Numbered from the stretch's first letter, positions 33,947-43,786 are shown. The stretch: 64,000 nucleotides of DNA from Nocardia sp. NRRL S-836 (GCF_001279525.1 NZ_LGDY01000107.1:124001-188000), one strand, 5' to 3'. The notes: generated by a model not told the origin, from the sequence alone. Program-made: numbers and translations.

Positions 33947-34306
33947 ATGGTGGACTACCTGGCCGTGTGTCCTCCGTCCGACATTCCCGTGGCGATCGGC
34001 GGAGTTGATTACCAGGTAAATCCGGGAGCCGGAACTCTGTGGCAGCTCGCTGTGCACCCTTCCTTACAGTCCTGCGGCATCGGCACCCTCCTGATTCAGG
34101 CGGCTGAGCAGCGCATTCTCGCCCGAGGGCTGCGCCGAGCGGAGTTGGGCGTCGAAGAGAGAAATCCTCGCGCTCGCGCACTGTACGAGCGGTTGGGTTA
34201 CGTGGCTCACGACCGGAAGCCGGATGCGTGGGATGCGGAAGGACCGGACGGTGTTGTTCGGCGTTATGAGACGGTCTGCACGGTGATGCGGAGGTGGTTG
34301 GCGTGA
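33947..34306 (+). CDS. GNAT acetyltransferase, probably N-terminally truncated
   Basis: The core motif A is LWQLAVHPSLQSCGIGTLLIQAAEQR, followed by RRAELGVEERNPRARALYERLGYV. Upstream in the same frame, residues HLTQVARELERAQDG still fit a GNAT helix, but no good start and no first strand can be found. I give the first ATG inside the fold. It may be a remnant of a longer gene. Confidence 0.6.
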   Translation: MVDYLAVCPPSDIPVAIGGVDYQVNPGAGTLWQLAVHPSLQSCGIGTLLIQAAEQRILARGLRRAELGVEERNPRARALYERLGYVAHDRKPDAWDAEGPDGVVRRYETVCTVMRRWLA

Positions 34307-34431
34307 CGTCTTGGCCAGCAGTTCGAGGTTGGCGTACACCGCGCGTGGTTCCCAGCCGGCCGCCGCCCAGGGCGGCCGGCACGCCGAGGTCCAGACCGCC
34401 GTAGCCGGTCAACCGGATTCGCCCATCCCGA

Positions 34432-34935
34432 TTACCGTCGGCCAAGCCGCCGGAGCAGCCGCCTGGCGGCTGGCTGCAGGTCTTGGTGATGACCGCCGAC
34501 GAGGCGGGCGAGCACGGCGACCAGGCGCGCGTCTGCCCCGACGAAGACGCGTGCACGGCGTCGCTCAACTCCTCTTAGGACGATCACGGCAGCATCTTCG
34601 GGTTCGGTACCACGACACGCTTTTCGAAGCCGCGGACGGCGGCTTCCCGGTTCTCGCCGTCCGCGAACAAGCCGTTGCGCACGATCGAAGTCCGTCTGCC
34701 GAGTCGACCAGGAAGGGCAGGTGAGCTTTGACGGTGTACATGAGCCCTCGCCAGTTGACCGCCATGACGCGCTCGACGTCCGCGACGTCGGAATCGAGCA
34801 AGCTTCCCCGGTGGATGATTCCCGCCGCCGCGAACACGGAATCGACGCCTCCCAGCTCGGAGGTGGCTGCGGCTTGAACGCCATTCAGCAGTCACGTCGA
34901 CGACCTGGGTGAGAACCCGTGCGCCGAACCCTTCA
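34432..34935 (-). pseudogene. Frameshifted SDR oxidoreductase gene
   Basis: Pieces of one SDR appear in order but in three frames. FGARVLTQVVDVT is followed by FAAAGIIHRGSLLDSDVADVERVMAVNWRGLMYTVKAHLPFL (the NNAG-like strand and following helix). RGVERRRARVFVGADARLVAVLARLVG is the usual SDR C-terminal tail. The YxxxK region is missing. At least two frameshifts and one deletion are needed. Confidence 0.7.
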
Positions 34936-35268
34936 CACCGTCTTGTTCAGTCGACCTTGCCCCGATCTGGCACCGTCAGGGTGGCAAGCGCCGCGGTGGT
35001 GCGTTGATCGAGCGCCGCGAAGACGGCCACCTCCATCCAGGTCCCGTCTTCCGCGTGAAGTCGCAGAACGCCCTCTGCGCGTCCACTCGAAGCCAGCGCG
35101 TTGGACAAGCCGACCGGGTGACCGGTTCCGGAGCAGCTGCGTCACCCTGTTTCGCCGGGTTCGGGACTGTGCTCCAGTCGGGGATACCACAGTCCACTTG
35201 GGACAGAAAAGCAAGATCGCCCGCCAACCTGATTCTCGCAGGTCAGCGGGCGATTCTCATGCCATATC

Positions 35269-35317
35269 CAATTGTGGAGCTGAGGGGACTCGAACCCCTG
35301 ACCCTCACACTGCCAGT
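35269..35317. repeat. Attachment-site copy: displaced 3' half of tRNA-Ala
   Basis: These 49 bases are identical to 46240-46288. The match stops within the anticodon stem, so this copy cannot form a tRNA. A related but diverged terminator hairpin (arms 35216-35224 and 35246-35254) lies outside it, mirroring the arrangement at the intact tRNA. Confidence 0.85.
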
Positions 35318-35769
35318 TTGGTCCATAGAGGACTCCTGCCAGCACAAACACTAGAACCCCAATAGGCCCAACGCAACTAGCCGCAGTTCGGCGCCGTTGA
35401 GCGCCGTTCGATGACGTTGTGCTCCTGGTCTTGCTCCACTTCCGCTCCAGCACGATCAGTGTGAACGGACTCGCTCGCAGACGGTCGAGTCAGCTTCCTC
35501 ACACCGTCACGTTCGTTGACCCGCTGGAAGTCGAATACGACTACGGCAACCCGACCACCGCGCTTGTTCTACGTCTCCAGCGCACCCCGTCGCGCCATGC
35601 GCGGCTACGTGCAGCCCATACCTCGGCCGAACCCGCGGAGACCGGCCCTCAGCCGGCGATCTCCCGATGGAGGCTGTTCACCTACGCCCCGCTCTACCCG
35701 CGCGAACAGGACGAGTGGCGTGGCCGAACGCTTCGCGTCAACGACATCGCCGTCACCGAACCATCGCTT
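35318..35769. other. Intergenic region at the island's left end
   Basis: About 450 bases between the attachment copy and the first CRISPR repeat. Plus-strand frames are open here but lack a convincing start or family; one reads TVTFVDPLEVEYDYGNP and later REQDEWRGRTLRVNDIAV, possibly a decayed gene. On the inferred transcription direction this is downstream of array 1. Confidence 0.35.
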
Positions 35770-36531
35770 GTTGCGATCCTCGCCGGACGCGGACGTCCAG
35801 CGCTGCGAGCTTGGTCATCGTGTCGGCGACGTCGACCGGCAGTTGCGATCCTTGCTGGGCGCGGAACGCCCAGCGCTGCAGGACATCACGCGCCTGTTCA
35901 GCGACGTCTACAATGCGTTGCGATCCTCGCTGGGCGCGGACGCCCAGCGCTGCGCATCGGCCCGTCCTCGCGGCGGCACCGGGTTGGAGTTGCGATCCTC
36001 GCTGGGCGCGGACGCCCAGCGCTGCCGGCGCGCTCAGCCACGGCGGTCCTCCTGGATCGCGTTGCGATCCTCGCTGGGCGGACGCCCAGCGCTGCTGAAC
36101 GTGTCGCCGCCGGCCGTCGTGTCGAGCCAGTTGCGATCCTCGCTGGGCGCGGACACCCAGCGCTGCTCGAACGCCCGCGAGTCGACGATCTCGTCGTACT
36201 CGCCGTTGCGATCCTCGCTGGGCGCGGACGCCCAGCGCTGCCATCGACCCGTGGATGATCACGCCTCGCTCGATCGCGTTGCGATCCTCGCTGGGCGCGG
36301 ACGCCCAGCGCTGCGGCGAACCGGCACGGCCCGAACGCCTCGAACAACGCGTTGCGATCCTCGCTGGGCGCGGACGCCCAGCGCCGCCACCGAAGCCAGC
36401 GACGCCGGGGACTCTGGCGCCAGGTTGCGATCCTCGCTGAGCGCGAACGCCCAGCGCTGCACCGGTACCTGCTGCTGGGCAACAGCTACAACAAGTTGCG
36501 ATCCTCGCTGGGCGCGGACGCCCAGGGCCGC
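35770..36531 (-). CRISPR. CRISPR array 1: 11 repeats, 10 spacers
   Basis: 37-base repeats (plus strand begins GTTGCGATCCTCGCTGGGCG and ends CCCAGCGCTGC) start at 35770, 35842, 35917, 35989, 36061, 36130, 36205, 36278, 36351, 36424 and 36495. Spacers are 34-38 bases. The second repeat has one inserted A and the fifth lacks two loop bases. The first repeat carries three substitutions, two of them compensatory in the stem, and the last is altered at its end. The array begins 48 bases beyond the cas7c stop, where cas4-cas1-cas2 would be expected. Confidence 0.97.
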
Positions 36532-36578
36532 ATCTGGCGGATCTGATTACCGGCTGGTCGTTCCTCCTCACAAGCTCA

Positions 36579-37454
36579 CTACACGAGAGCCTTCAGCGTA
36601 ACGCCGTCTGGCAGCCCGTCATGGTTGACGTCGAGTTTGTAGTCGTCGATCGAACGCGGCGTAACGACGCCGTCCAACTGTTGGACAGCAACATGTTTGA
36701 ACAGTTGACTGGCTCGCGCACGCCCGTAGGCGTTGTCGTGGCTGAAGACATAGAGACCCTTGACGTCCATCTCGCCGCGGCCGCTCGCGCGGTCGTGCTC
36801 GAACAGGTTCTCCAGCGTCGTCCAGAAGGTGGCGAGATCCTCCTCGGAGACACCGGTCTGGATACCGCGTGTTGCGCTGTAGTGGATGTACGCCCGGTAG
36901 AGTCCGTAGTGGACGGTCCACTTGGAGCCCATCTCGGTGGACTCGCCGCTTTCGATGTCCTTCTCGGTCGTCTGGGTGATCCGGGTGATGGCGTGGGCTT
37001 GTGCCAGGACTGGGCTGATGCTGCGGGCGAAGGTGAGCTGGAGTGGTCCGCGGATGCGTCCGGCGTTGCCGTCGCCGGTTCCGACGACACCGCCGAACAT
37101 GCGGATGTCGAAGAACTCGTTGCACAGCCACTGCTGGACATCGCCACGCTGCTGGGGGCTGGTCTGCTTGGTAAGTGGCGTGCCGGTGGCTTCGAAGCCT
37201 CGTTTGATGTTGGCGTTGAGGGCGATGTCGGCTTCGACGAAGATCTTGTAGCGGGGTTTGTCGGGGTGGATGAGTGGGATCTGGTCGCGGATCTTGCGCT
37301 TGAGGCAGACGTCGGTGACGAGGCCCTGGCTGGTTTCGGTGTCGGTGCGGGGCTGGTTGCCGGCGTCGGGGTCGCCGTTGGGGTTGCCGTCGGTGACGTC
37401 GAACAGGAGCACGGCGTCGTGGCGGCGGTGCGGGTCGAGGTGTGGCTGGGTCAC
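36579..37454 (-). CDS. cas7c: CRISPR-associated protein Cas7 (type I-C, Csd2)
   Basis: A 291-residue backbone subunit of the Cascade complex. VLLFDVTDGNPNGDPDAGNQPRTD is the signature Csd2 N-terminus, followed by CLKRKIRDQI, FFDIRMFGGVV, RGPLQLTFARSISPV and GLYVFSHDNAYGRA. It binds the crRNA spacer. The GTG start follows AAGGA and lies 14 bases after the cas8c stop. It is the last cas gene; the adaptation genes that normally follow are absent. Confidence 0.95.
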   Translation of the reverse strand: MTQPHLDPHRRHDAVLLFDVTDGNPNGDPDAGNQPRTDTETSQGLVTDVCLKRKIRDQIPLIHPDKPRYKIFVEADIALNANIKRGFEATGTPLTKQTSPQQRGDVQQWLCNEFFDIRMFGGVVGTGDGNAGRIRGPLQLTFARSISPVLAQAHAITRITQTTEKDIESGESTEMGSKWTVHYGLYRAYIHYSATRGIQTGVSEEDLATFWTTLENLFEHDRASGRGEMDVKGLYVFSHDNAYGRARASQLFKHVAVQQLDGVVTPRSIDDYKLDVNHDGLPDGVTLKALV

Positions 37455-37468
37455 GGCGGTTCCTTCGG

Positions 37469-39379
37469 TCAGTTGCTTGCGGTGGCGTCGGCGGGGGTGT
37501 CGGGGAGTTCTGGTACGTCGATGTCGGGCTGTTGTGCGCGGGTGGTTGCCGCGGCGGCGAAGATGTGGTTGCGCTGGTCGGCGTAGCCGTTGAACCAGTT
37601 GCACTGGTCGGCGAGTCCGAGGGTCATGGGCATCGGGTTGAGGCGTCCGCACAGGTCGCCGCGTTGTTTGGCGTAGGCGACGGCACTGGCTGGGCGGTTG
37701 CGGGTGCGGAGTTTCTTGAGGTGTGCCTGCGAGCCGCGGATCAGTTCGGGCATCACGCGTGCGGGGCTGCAGGAGGCGGCCGAGAGGTAGCGGTCGGCGA
37801 GGGTCGTGTTGAGGTTCTTGTTGTCGAGTTTGGTGGCGGAGTACTGGAGGGATTCGAGGACTGCGAACAGGCGGCCGGCGATGTAGGCCAGGTTGTCGTT
37901 GGTGTCGTCGAGCGCCACGTGGTTCTCCCTGTCGGTGTGGAATGTGCGTGCGAGCAGGAGTTTGAGCAGTGCGTGTCGCTGAGGGTCGAGGTGTTGATCG
38001 GTGCGGAGTCTGCGAACGAGGTGCTGCGCGAGGCTGCGCGGTGGCGCGGTCTTGTGCAGTGCGGCGGTCAGCAGTTCACGCTGTGCCCAGAGTGGGCGGT
38101 CGGCCGCCGGTTCTCCCAGAGGCAGGTAGTTCTTGGTCTTCCGGCTCCATCGTCCGCAGGCCAGCACGAGCCGGTGCAGGGAGAATCGGTGGATCTGGCC
38201 GGTCCAGGGGTTGATCACGCTCTGGTCGGCGAACCACTGACGGACCGCCCGTTTCGCGGCGGGAAGTGGCACGTCGATCCAGTCGCGCAGGATCAGGCGC
38301 GTCTTGTTCGCCGACACGGCCGCGGCGCAGAACACGCTGGTGTTGACTCGGCCCGGCGGGCGCCCGGTTTTGGGGCTGTCCATGACGGTTCCGGCGAGTT
38401 TGACGAGCTGGTGGTCGCTGGGCGAGCCGTCTGCCGTTGGTGGGTCGGTGAGCAGTGCGTCGATGGCCGCGTCGTCGGGGTTGAACACGAGCGTGATCGG
38501 AGCGACGGTGCCCGGTGTGGCGTTGAGCAGCCACCACGTCAGGGCGGTGTCGCCGATGCGGCGGGTGTGGTCGCGGTCGCGCAGGAGGTGGTCGAGTGCG
38601 GCGACACTTGATTCGGCGCAGGCCATGCAGATGGGTGAGTGGATGAGTTGTGTGAGCAGCTCGAACCCCATTGATTGCCTGTTGATGCTGGCCGGGGTGA
38701 CCGGGTTCGGCTTGGGCTGGTTCTTGCTGCGGTTGTCCGGGTCGACACCGATCGCGGGGATCAGGCCGGCGGTGATCTGCTGCGGGAACGTGTCGATCAG
38801 CAGGTCTTGCTGGCCGCAGACGAGGCACAGGCTGTGCGTGCCGCTGCTTTTGCGTTGCACGGCGACCCCCGTCCAGTGCTGCCGGGCCTGGGGCGAGAGG
38901 TGTACGAAGCCGCCCTTGTATCGGAAGGCGATGGTGTCGGAGGCGGCGTACTTGTGGGGGCGCGGCAGTTGTTGTGGGCCGCCGTTGCGCAGGAAGCGCT
39001 GGAGCGCTTTCGCGCCGCGGTCGGTGGGATGTGCCTGGGCCCATTGATCGGCCAAGGCGGTGAAGTCGTCGTGGCAGCGGTGAGCCCAGGCGAGGTCCTT
39101 GGCTGAGGCGTTCTGGTCGGCCCAGCCCAGGGCATACTTCAGATCGTCGCAGCCGAGGAACGGCTGCGGTTTCATACCTGAGCGTTGCAGATTCGGCACT
39201 ACCTCCCTGCGTCCCTTGCTTCGTGCCGGCTCGTTGGGCACCGCGAGGTCGACGAGCTCACCCACCGCGGTGCCGTCCGCGCGCAGCTCCAGCATCCAGC
39301 GGACGTTCCTGCGCGCGTAGAACATCGGCGGCATGTCGTCGCGGGTCTGGGCGAACTCACGCAGACGTGTCATCAACAT
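37469..39379 (-). CDS. cas8c: CRISPR-associated protein Cas8 (type I-C, Csd1)
   Basis: A 636-residue large subunit, which recognises the PAM in type I-C Cascade. VGELVDLAVPNEPARSKGRREVVPNL and FLGCDDLKYALGW are typical of Csd1. A zinc-finger-like pair CLVC (about residue 185) and CMAC (about 251) is intact. The C-terminal helical domain includes AYIAGRLFAVLESLQYSA, which resembles the small-subunit Cas11c region often translated internally. The ATG overlaps the cas5c stop; a second ATG is six bases in. Confidence 0.95.
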   Translation of the reverse strand: MLMTRLREFAQTRDDMPPMFYARRNVRWMLELRADGTAVGELVDLAVPNEPARSKGRREVVPNLQRSGMKPQPFLGCDDLKYALGWADQNASAKDLAWAHRCHDDFTALADQWAQAHPTDRGAKALQRFLRNGGPQQLPRPHKYAASDTIAFRYKGGFVHLSPQARQHWTGVAVQRKSSGTHSLCLVCGQQDLLIDTFPQQITAGLIPAIGVDPDNRSKNQPKPNPVTPASINRQSMGFELLTQLIHSPICMACAESSVAALDHLLRDRDHTRRIGDTALTWWLLNATPGTVAPITLVFNPDDAAIDALLTDPPTADGSPSDHQLVKLAGTVMDSPKTGRPPGRVNTSVFCAAAVSANKTRLILRDWIDVPLPAAKRAVRQWFADQSVINPWTGQIHRFSLHRLVLACGRWSRKTKNYLPLGEPAADRPLWAQRELLTAALHKTAPPRSLAQHLVRRLRTDQHLDPQRHALLKLLLARTFHTDRENHVALDDTNDNLAYIAGRLFAVLESLQYSATKLDNKNLNTTLADRYLSAASCSPARVMPELIRGSQAHLKKLRTRNRPASAVAYAKQRGDLCGRLNPMPMTLGLADQCNWFNGYADQRNHIFAAAATTRAQQPDIDVPELPDTPADATASN

Positions 39380-40092
39380 TGCTCACCAGCCACCACTCGG
39401 CCGGAGTCGCCGGTCGCGTGCTCGTCACGGCTGGGGTCGTGGATGCCCTCAGGCGGGACCTCAAGAACGCCGCCGCGCAGCCAGGCCGTGAACCACGTGG
39501 ACCGCGCGGGACGCACGCTGTGGTCCACGTCGAGCAGCATGATCCCGAGGTACTCGTTGTGCGGAAACGGTGAGATGGCGCTGTCGGGCGGTCCGAAGTC
39601 GGACGCGGAGAACTCCCGGCTGCCCAGACAGGGGTAGGTGAAACAGGCGCCGCGGTTGATGCGTCGATGCGCTTGCGCCACGTACTTCGAGACCGGGTCG
39701 GTCGCGTGCGGCCGCAGCTCGATGTCGGCGTGGATGCGGTAGGCGACGTCCCGCAGACCGAGGGTGAAACGCTGGTCGCGGTCGACGGCGGCGTCGTAGC
39801 GGAACCGTTCGCGTTGCTTGATGATCGTCGACAGCGCGGGCACCGAGCAGACTTCGTTGCGGCGGATCCGGAACCACCGGATCGGCTTGAGCAACTCGAT
39901 CCTGCGCACGAGATAGGTGAACTCCGGCTTCCAGTACACCGCCTCCAGCGCGCCACGCGCGGCGCTGGGAGTGATCATCGGATAGCTGATGCGTTCGGCC
40001 TTGGCTTCCGGCCGGGTGAAGCACGCAAGATCACCGGCGATGTCCAGCACGATGGGCGCGTCGGTGGTCACGGGCTTGCGGGTCGGTTTCAC
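39373..40092 (-). CDS. cas5c: CRISPR-associated protein Cas5 (type I-C, Cas5d), crRNA-processing endonuclease
   Basis: A 239-residue protein. LDIAGDLACFTRPEAKAERISYPMITPSAARGALEAVYWKPEF is the characteristic Cas5d N-terminus, followed by RIELLKPIRWFRIRRNEV and a glycine-rich GSREFSASDFGPP. In type I-C this protein replaces Cas6, cutting pre-crRNA at the 3' base of the repeat stem to leave an 11-nt handle. The local repeat has exactly 11 nt after the stem. The GTG start overlaps the cas3 stop and follows GAGGAG. Confidence 0.95.
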   Translation of the reverse strand: MKPTRKPVTTDAPIVLDIAGDLACFTRPEAKAERISYPMITPSAARGALEAVYWKPEFTYLVRRIELLKPIRWFRIRRNEVCSVPALSTIIKQRERFRYDAAVDRDQRFTLGLRDVAYRIHADIELRPHATDPVSKYVAQAHRRINRGACFTYPCLGSREFSASDFGPPDSAISPFPHNEYLGIMLLDVDHSVRPARSTWFTAWLRGGVLEVPPEGIHDPSRDEHATGDSGRVVAGEQC

Positions 40093-42284
40093 GTCTCCTC
40101 CGAGTCGAGGTCGATGCCGTAGGTCGAGTCGTAATGGCCGGTCCAGACGTGCAGGTCTCCGATGAGCGGGACCGCACGGCTGTCGCGCTGGGCTCGGCCG
40201 CGGGGGATGGTGGCGAGGAACGGCTGCAGGTGGCGCAGCTCGTCGGGCCGCGGCGTGAGACCACGGCGAATGGCCGACAGGACTCGGTCGGCTCGCTTGC
40301 GCAACTTCTGGTCGTCGGTGGGTGTGTAGTCGACGACGACGGGCACGGTGTTGTCGTCGATCATCCGGAACAGGTCGGCGACCCGCCGACAGTCCCACTC
40401 GGCACGGGCATCGACCACGGCTTGCCCGCGGTCGATCGGGCTGAGTGAGGAGTACACGGAAGCGGAGTAGGCCGCGAACTCGTCGAGGTCGTCGAGCTCG
40501 GCCTGCCCCTTGGCGGGCCCGAAGTGCTTGCGGGTCTCGTGTACCGGAATCGCGTAGGTGGGCGGGCTGCCGGTCTCGACGGGGTCGAACACCACAACCA
40601 AGCCGCCCGCGTGACCGAGACAACCCTCGCGGTTGCAGCGGCCGGCCGCCTGCAACAACGACTCCGCCGGCGCCATCGCCCGATACACCGCGGGGAAGTC
40701 CAAGTCGACGCCGGCCTCGATCAGCTGCGTGGACACCACCAGCACCCGGCCGTCGCCCGACAACAGCTCCCGGATCTTGTCGATGGTGTCCAGGCGGTGG
40801 CGAGAGCACATCCTGGTCGACAGATGCCGCACCTGCGCGTCTTCGCGGCCGCTCCACTCCCCCGCGATCACCCGCGCATGAGCGGTGGTATTCACGACGA
40901 CAAGCGCCTTGGGATGTGTGGCGGCCTCGGCAGCCACCTCCGCGAGCGTGGGCTTCGGCCTGGTCCACCAGCGGTACCGCACCCGTTTCAACGTCGCATA
41001 CAGCCGCGCGGTGTCGGAGATGATCGGCCGCGGTTTGACGCCGTCGACCACCGGCAGGTGCCAGAACTCGGGTTGTGTCGCCGAGGACAACACGACGGTG
41101 ACCCCGAAGTGGTCCACCAGTTGCCGAAGCACCAGCAGCACCGGCTCCAGCACGTGAACCGGGATCGCCTGCACCTCGTCCAGAACGATCACCGACCGCG
41201 CAAGCCGGTGCAGCTTGCGCATCCGCGACGGCGTCCGGGCGTGCAGCGACTCGAACAGCTGCACCGTGGTCGTGATGATGAACTCGGCATCCCAGTTCTC
41301 CGCCGCCAACCGACGCCACCTGCTACCGCGGCCGCCCTCCACGTTCACCGCGGTGTGGTGCTCCAGCACCACCCGCCCAGTGCCCCCGGAGTCCAGAAAA
41401 TCCCTGTACACCTGGGCATTCTGGTCAGTCACCGACAAGAACGGCACCGCCACCACCACACGCCGCATCTCGAATCGAGCCGCGTGGTGCAGCGCGAACC
41501 CGCCGACCGCGATCGTCTTGCCGGCACCGGTCGGAGCAGCCAGACGGAAGAAACCAGGCGGCAGCCCGGCAGCGGCGACACAGTCCCGATACACCTGCGC
41601 ACGCATCTCACCGACATCCGACGACGGGCGCGCACCGAACCTCTTCATGCGCTTGTGCTCGAAGCGGCGCAGCAACTCCGCCATCCCCAGCCTCGGTGAG
41701 ACGAAGACACCGGAAGCACCACGAAAGTGCGCCTGCGTGTCCAGGAAGTCAGCATCCACCAACGCCGAGAACAGCATCCGCAGCAGCATCTCCTGCGCGA
41801 GCCGATCCGTCCGCGCCCAGTCCGGCCACGGCGGAACCTTCGGGTCTCGCAGCTCCGGAATCACCGCCGACAACCGGGACACGGCCTGCTGCTCAGCAGA
41901 CAGGTCACGGTCTGGACTGGTCAGAAACCCATGCAGAGATGCCGGGCTCTCCAGTCCACCGTGGTGTCCATGAACAGCCATCGCCAGCCGTCCCAACCCG
42001 AGCCGCGTCACAGCCAAGCGCGTCCCCGCAGCCTTATGATCAACCCCGATGCGGCCACCACCAACGCCCAACAACACGAGGAGCCGCTGCCAGCACTCGG
42101 CGGCCTTGCCCACGTCGTGCAGCAGGCCCAGCCACCACGCCAAAGGCGCAGCGCCGAACGCCCCCGCGAACTCCGCGGCAAGAACCGCAACCGCCCTCAA
42201 ATGATCAACAAGACCGTGCCGTACCCCATCCTCGTTCTCGCTGTGCGCCCACAGACACTCCGCCGCAACCTCGTCAGACAACAC
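40089..42284 (-). CDS. cas3: CRISPR-associated helicase-nuclease Cas3 with HD domain
   Basis: About 731 residues. The HD nuclease contains DHLRAV, HDVGK at residues 56-60 and HGHHGG. The SF2 helicase has APTGAGKT near 250, DEVQ near 369, SSAT, STQLIEAGVDLDF and QAAGRCNREG. It degrades target DNA recruited by Cascade. All catalytic motifs are present, so the effector module looks intact. No ATG is available; I use the GTG just before LSDEVAAECLWAHS. GTG at 42308 or TTG at 42314 are alternatives. Confidence 0.95.
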   Translation of the reverse strand: MLSDEVAAECLWAHSENEDGVRHGLVDHLRAVAVLAAEFAGAFGAAPLAWWLGLLHDVGKAAECWQRLLVLLGVGGGRIGVDHKAAGTRLAVTRLGLGRLAMAVHGHHGGLESPASLHGFLTSPDRDLSAEQQAVSRLSAVIPELRDPKVPPWPDWARTDRLAQEMLLRMLFSALVDADFLDTQAHFRGASGVFVSPRLGMAELLRRFEHKRMKRFGARPSSDVGEMRAQVYRDCVAAAGLPPGFFRLAAPTGAGKTIAVGGFALHHAARFEMRRVVVAVPFLSVTDQNAQVYRDFLDSGGTGRVVLEHHTAVNVEGGRGSRWRRLAAENWDAEFIITTTVQLFESLHARTPSRMRKLHRLARSVIVLDEVQAIPVHVLEPVLLVLRQLVDHFGVTVVLSSATQPEFWHLPVVDGVKPRPIISDTARLYATLKRVRYRWWTRPKPTLAEVAAEAATHPKALVVVNTTAHARVIAGEWSGREDAQVRHLSTRMCSRHRLDTIDKIRELLSGDGRVLVVSTQLIEAGVDLDFPAVYRAMAPAESLLQAAGRCNREGCLGHAGGLVVVFDPVETGSPPTYAIPVHETRKHFGPAKGQAELDDLDEFAAYSASVYSSLSPIDRGQAVVDARAEWDCRRVADLFRMIDDNTVPVVVDYTPTDDQKLRKRADRVLSAIRRGLTPRPDELRHLQPFLATIPRGRAQRDSRAVPLIGDLHVWTGHYDSTYGIDLDSEET

Positions 42285-42504
42285 GCCCGTAGACGTACAC
42301 CCGAGCACCGACAAAAAATGGACCTAAACCAAGCGATCGCTGGTCAGAACCAGGCACGTTCACACGAACGAGTGACATGCGAACTGCTCTCGGCAAGCAC
42401 CTCACCGTCAGCTCGTCAGCGATTCCACCCGAGCGCACACAGCAGCACACTTGCTCGGCTCGGCACCGCCCATCCTGGGATGTCCGTCGTCTCTTGGGGC
42501 AGCG

Positions 42505-43064
42505 GTTGCGATTCTCAATGAGCGCCGACGCCCGACGTTGCTCATGGACCGGGCGCTGCGAAGGGGCCGACAACCAGCTTATTACTGGTGTCGTTGTTGC
42601 GATTCTTGCTGGACACGAATACCCAGCGTTGCTATCGCAACGGTTCAGCAACATCCACGGCGTCCGCGGTATTGCGATCCTCGCTAAGCGCGGCCGCCCA
42701 GCGCTGCGAAAAGCCGACCGTCCAACGCGACGGCGACCTTGTTGCGATCCTCGCTGGGCGCGGACGCCCGGCGCTGCGCGATCCCAGGGCTGCGGGCGCG
42801 CGCGTCCTCCTCATTGCCATCCTCGCTGAGCGCGAACGCCCAGCACTGCCCACTCGTCGTCGGCGCAGCCCCACGCGTTGCGTTGTTGCGATCCTCGCTG
42901 AGCGCGGACGCCCAGCGCTGCCTGCGGCACAGACGGAGCTGCGGTGGCCAGGATGTTGCGATCCTCGCTGGGCACGGACGCCCAGCGCTGCTGCCGGTGT
43001 GCCTCGGCCTCGATGTTCCAGCGGTTGTTGCGATCCTTCGCCGGACGCGGACGCCCAGCGCTAC
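42505..43064 (-). CRISPR. CRISPR array 2: 8 repeats, 7 spacers, degenerate at one end
   Basis: Repeats start at 42505, 42596, 42671, 42741, 42813, 42885, 42955 and 43027. The two at the low-coordinate end are heavily mutated and enclose an overlong 54-base spacer. Repeats three, five and eight carry a few changes each. Decay at the low end fits a leader at the high end, meaning minus-strand transcription toward cas3. Confidence 0.95.
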
Positions 43065-43177
43065 CTCTGGCCGCAGATAAGTAGCGCACCGTCGACAGAG
43101 CTCGAACTCTATCAACGACCTGATCTGCACCTGAGAACAGCCGCCGTGGTTGTTGTCAGCGGGGGTTAGGAGCGTTC

Positions 43178-43786
43178 TCACGCGGCACTGCGCCAAGTGC
43201 TGTCGAGGTCTATAGGCACGTCGATGACGGCCTTGTCCCAGCGATCCTGCAGGCGTTGCAGCAGGCGCGCCTCGACGGCGGCTGCAACGTGGGAGTAGGT
43301 CTCCTGGACCTTGTCGGGCATGACGTGGCCGAGGCGGAGTGCCTGGGCGATCTCGGGTATGCCGTCGTCGATCATCCAGGTTTTGTGGCTGTGGCGGGTG
43401 CCGTGGAAGGTCAGGCCTGGTTTGACCGGGTGCAGTCGGAGGCTGGGGTTGACGATGTGGTGGTTGCCGTCGGCGGCGGGGCGCTGGGCGCGGCGGGCGA
43501 AGTTGCTGCGCCGCAGGAGCCCGCCGTCGGGGCCGACGAAGACTGCTCCGTCGACCTCACGCCTCCACAGTCGCCGGGAGCTCGCAAGTTTCGTGACCAA
43601 GTGCGCGAGTACCAGCGTCGTGTGGTTGATCTCCATCATATAGGCGACCTCAAGCGGGTACGGCAAGCGATCTTGTGGACGATCCCATTCAGGCCGACCT
43701 TGTTCCACCAGCAGACCGGTGCAGCACCTGGCCAGCCACACGGCGTTCGTAACGATCTTCGGATGATGGCGCTCGCTTACCCCCAT
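43178..43786 (-). pseudogene. Tyrosine integrase, C-terminal half only
   Basis: VFVGPDGGLLRRSNFARRAQRPA, TFHGTRHSHKTWMIDDGIPEIAQALRLGH and VQETYSHVAAAVEARLLQRLQDRW carry the HxxR, H and nucleophilic Tyr boxes. The arginine box I, the SAM-like core-binding domain and the arm-binding domain are missing. The first ~50 residues of the open frame do not look like integrase. Its ATG overlaps the stop of the preceding gene, so it may still be translated. It is the likely agent that once integrated the island. Confidence 0.8.

Noticed and set aside
35275..35317. A second tRNA-Ala
   Set aside because: Only the 3' half matches; the anticodon stem and everything 5' of it are replaced by unrelated sequence.
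36532..36578. A leader for array 1 between the array and cas7c
   Set aside because: Only 47 bases, not AT-rich; more likely the array is read through from the cas operon.
35419..36601. Long plus-strand ORFs with repeated RSSLGADAQRC or VAILAGRGRPAL units
   Set aside because: They are translations of CRISPR array 1; the repeat-spacer unit is often a multiple of three and keeps frames open.
42577..43196. ORFs across 42.5-43.2 kb with similar repeated peptides
   Set aside because: They are CRISPR array 2 read as protein; no RBS and no family.
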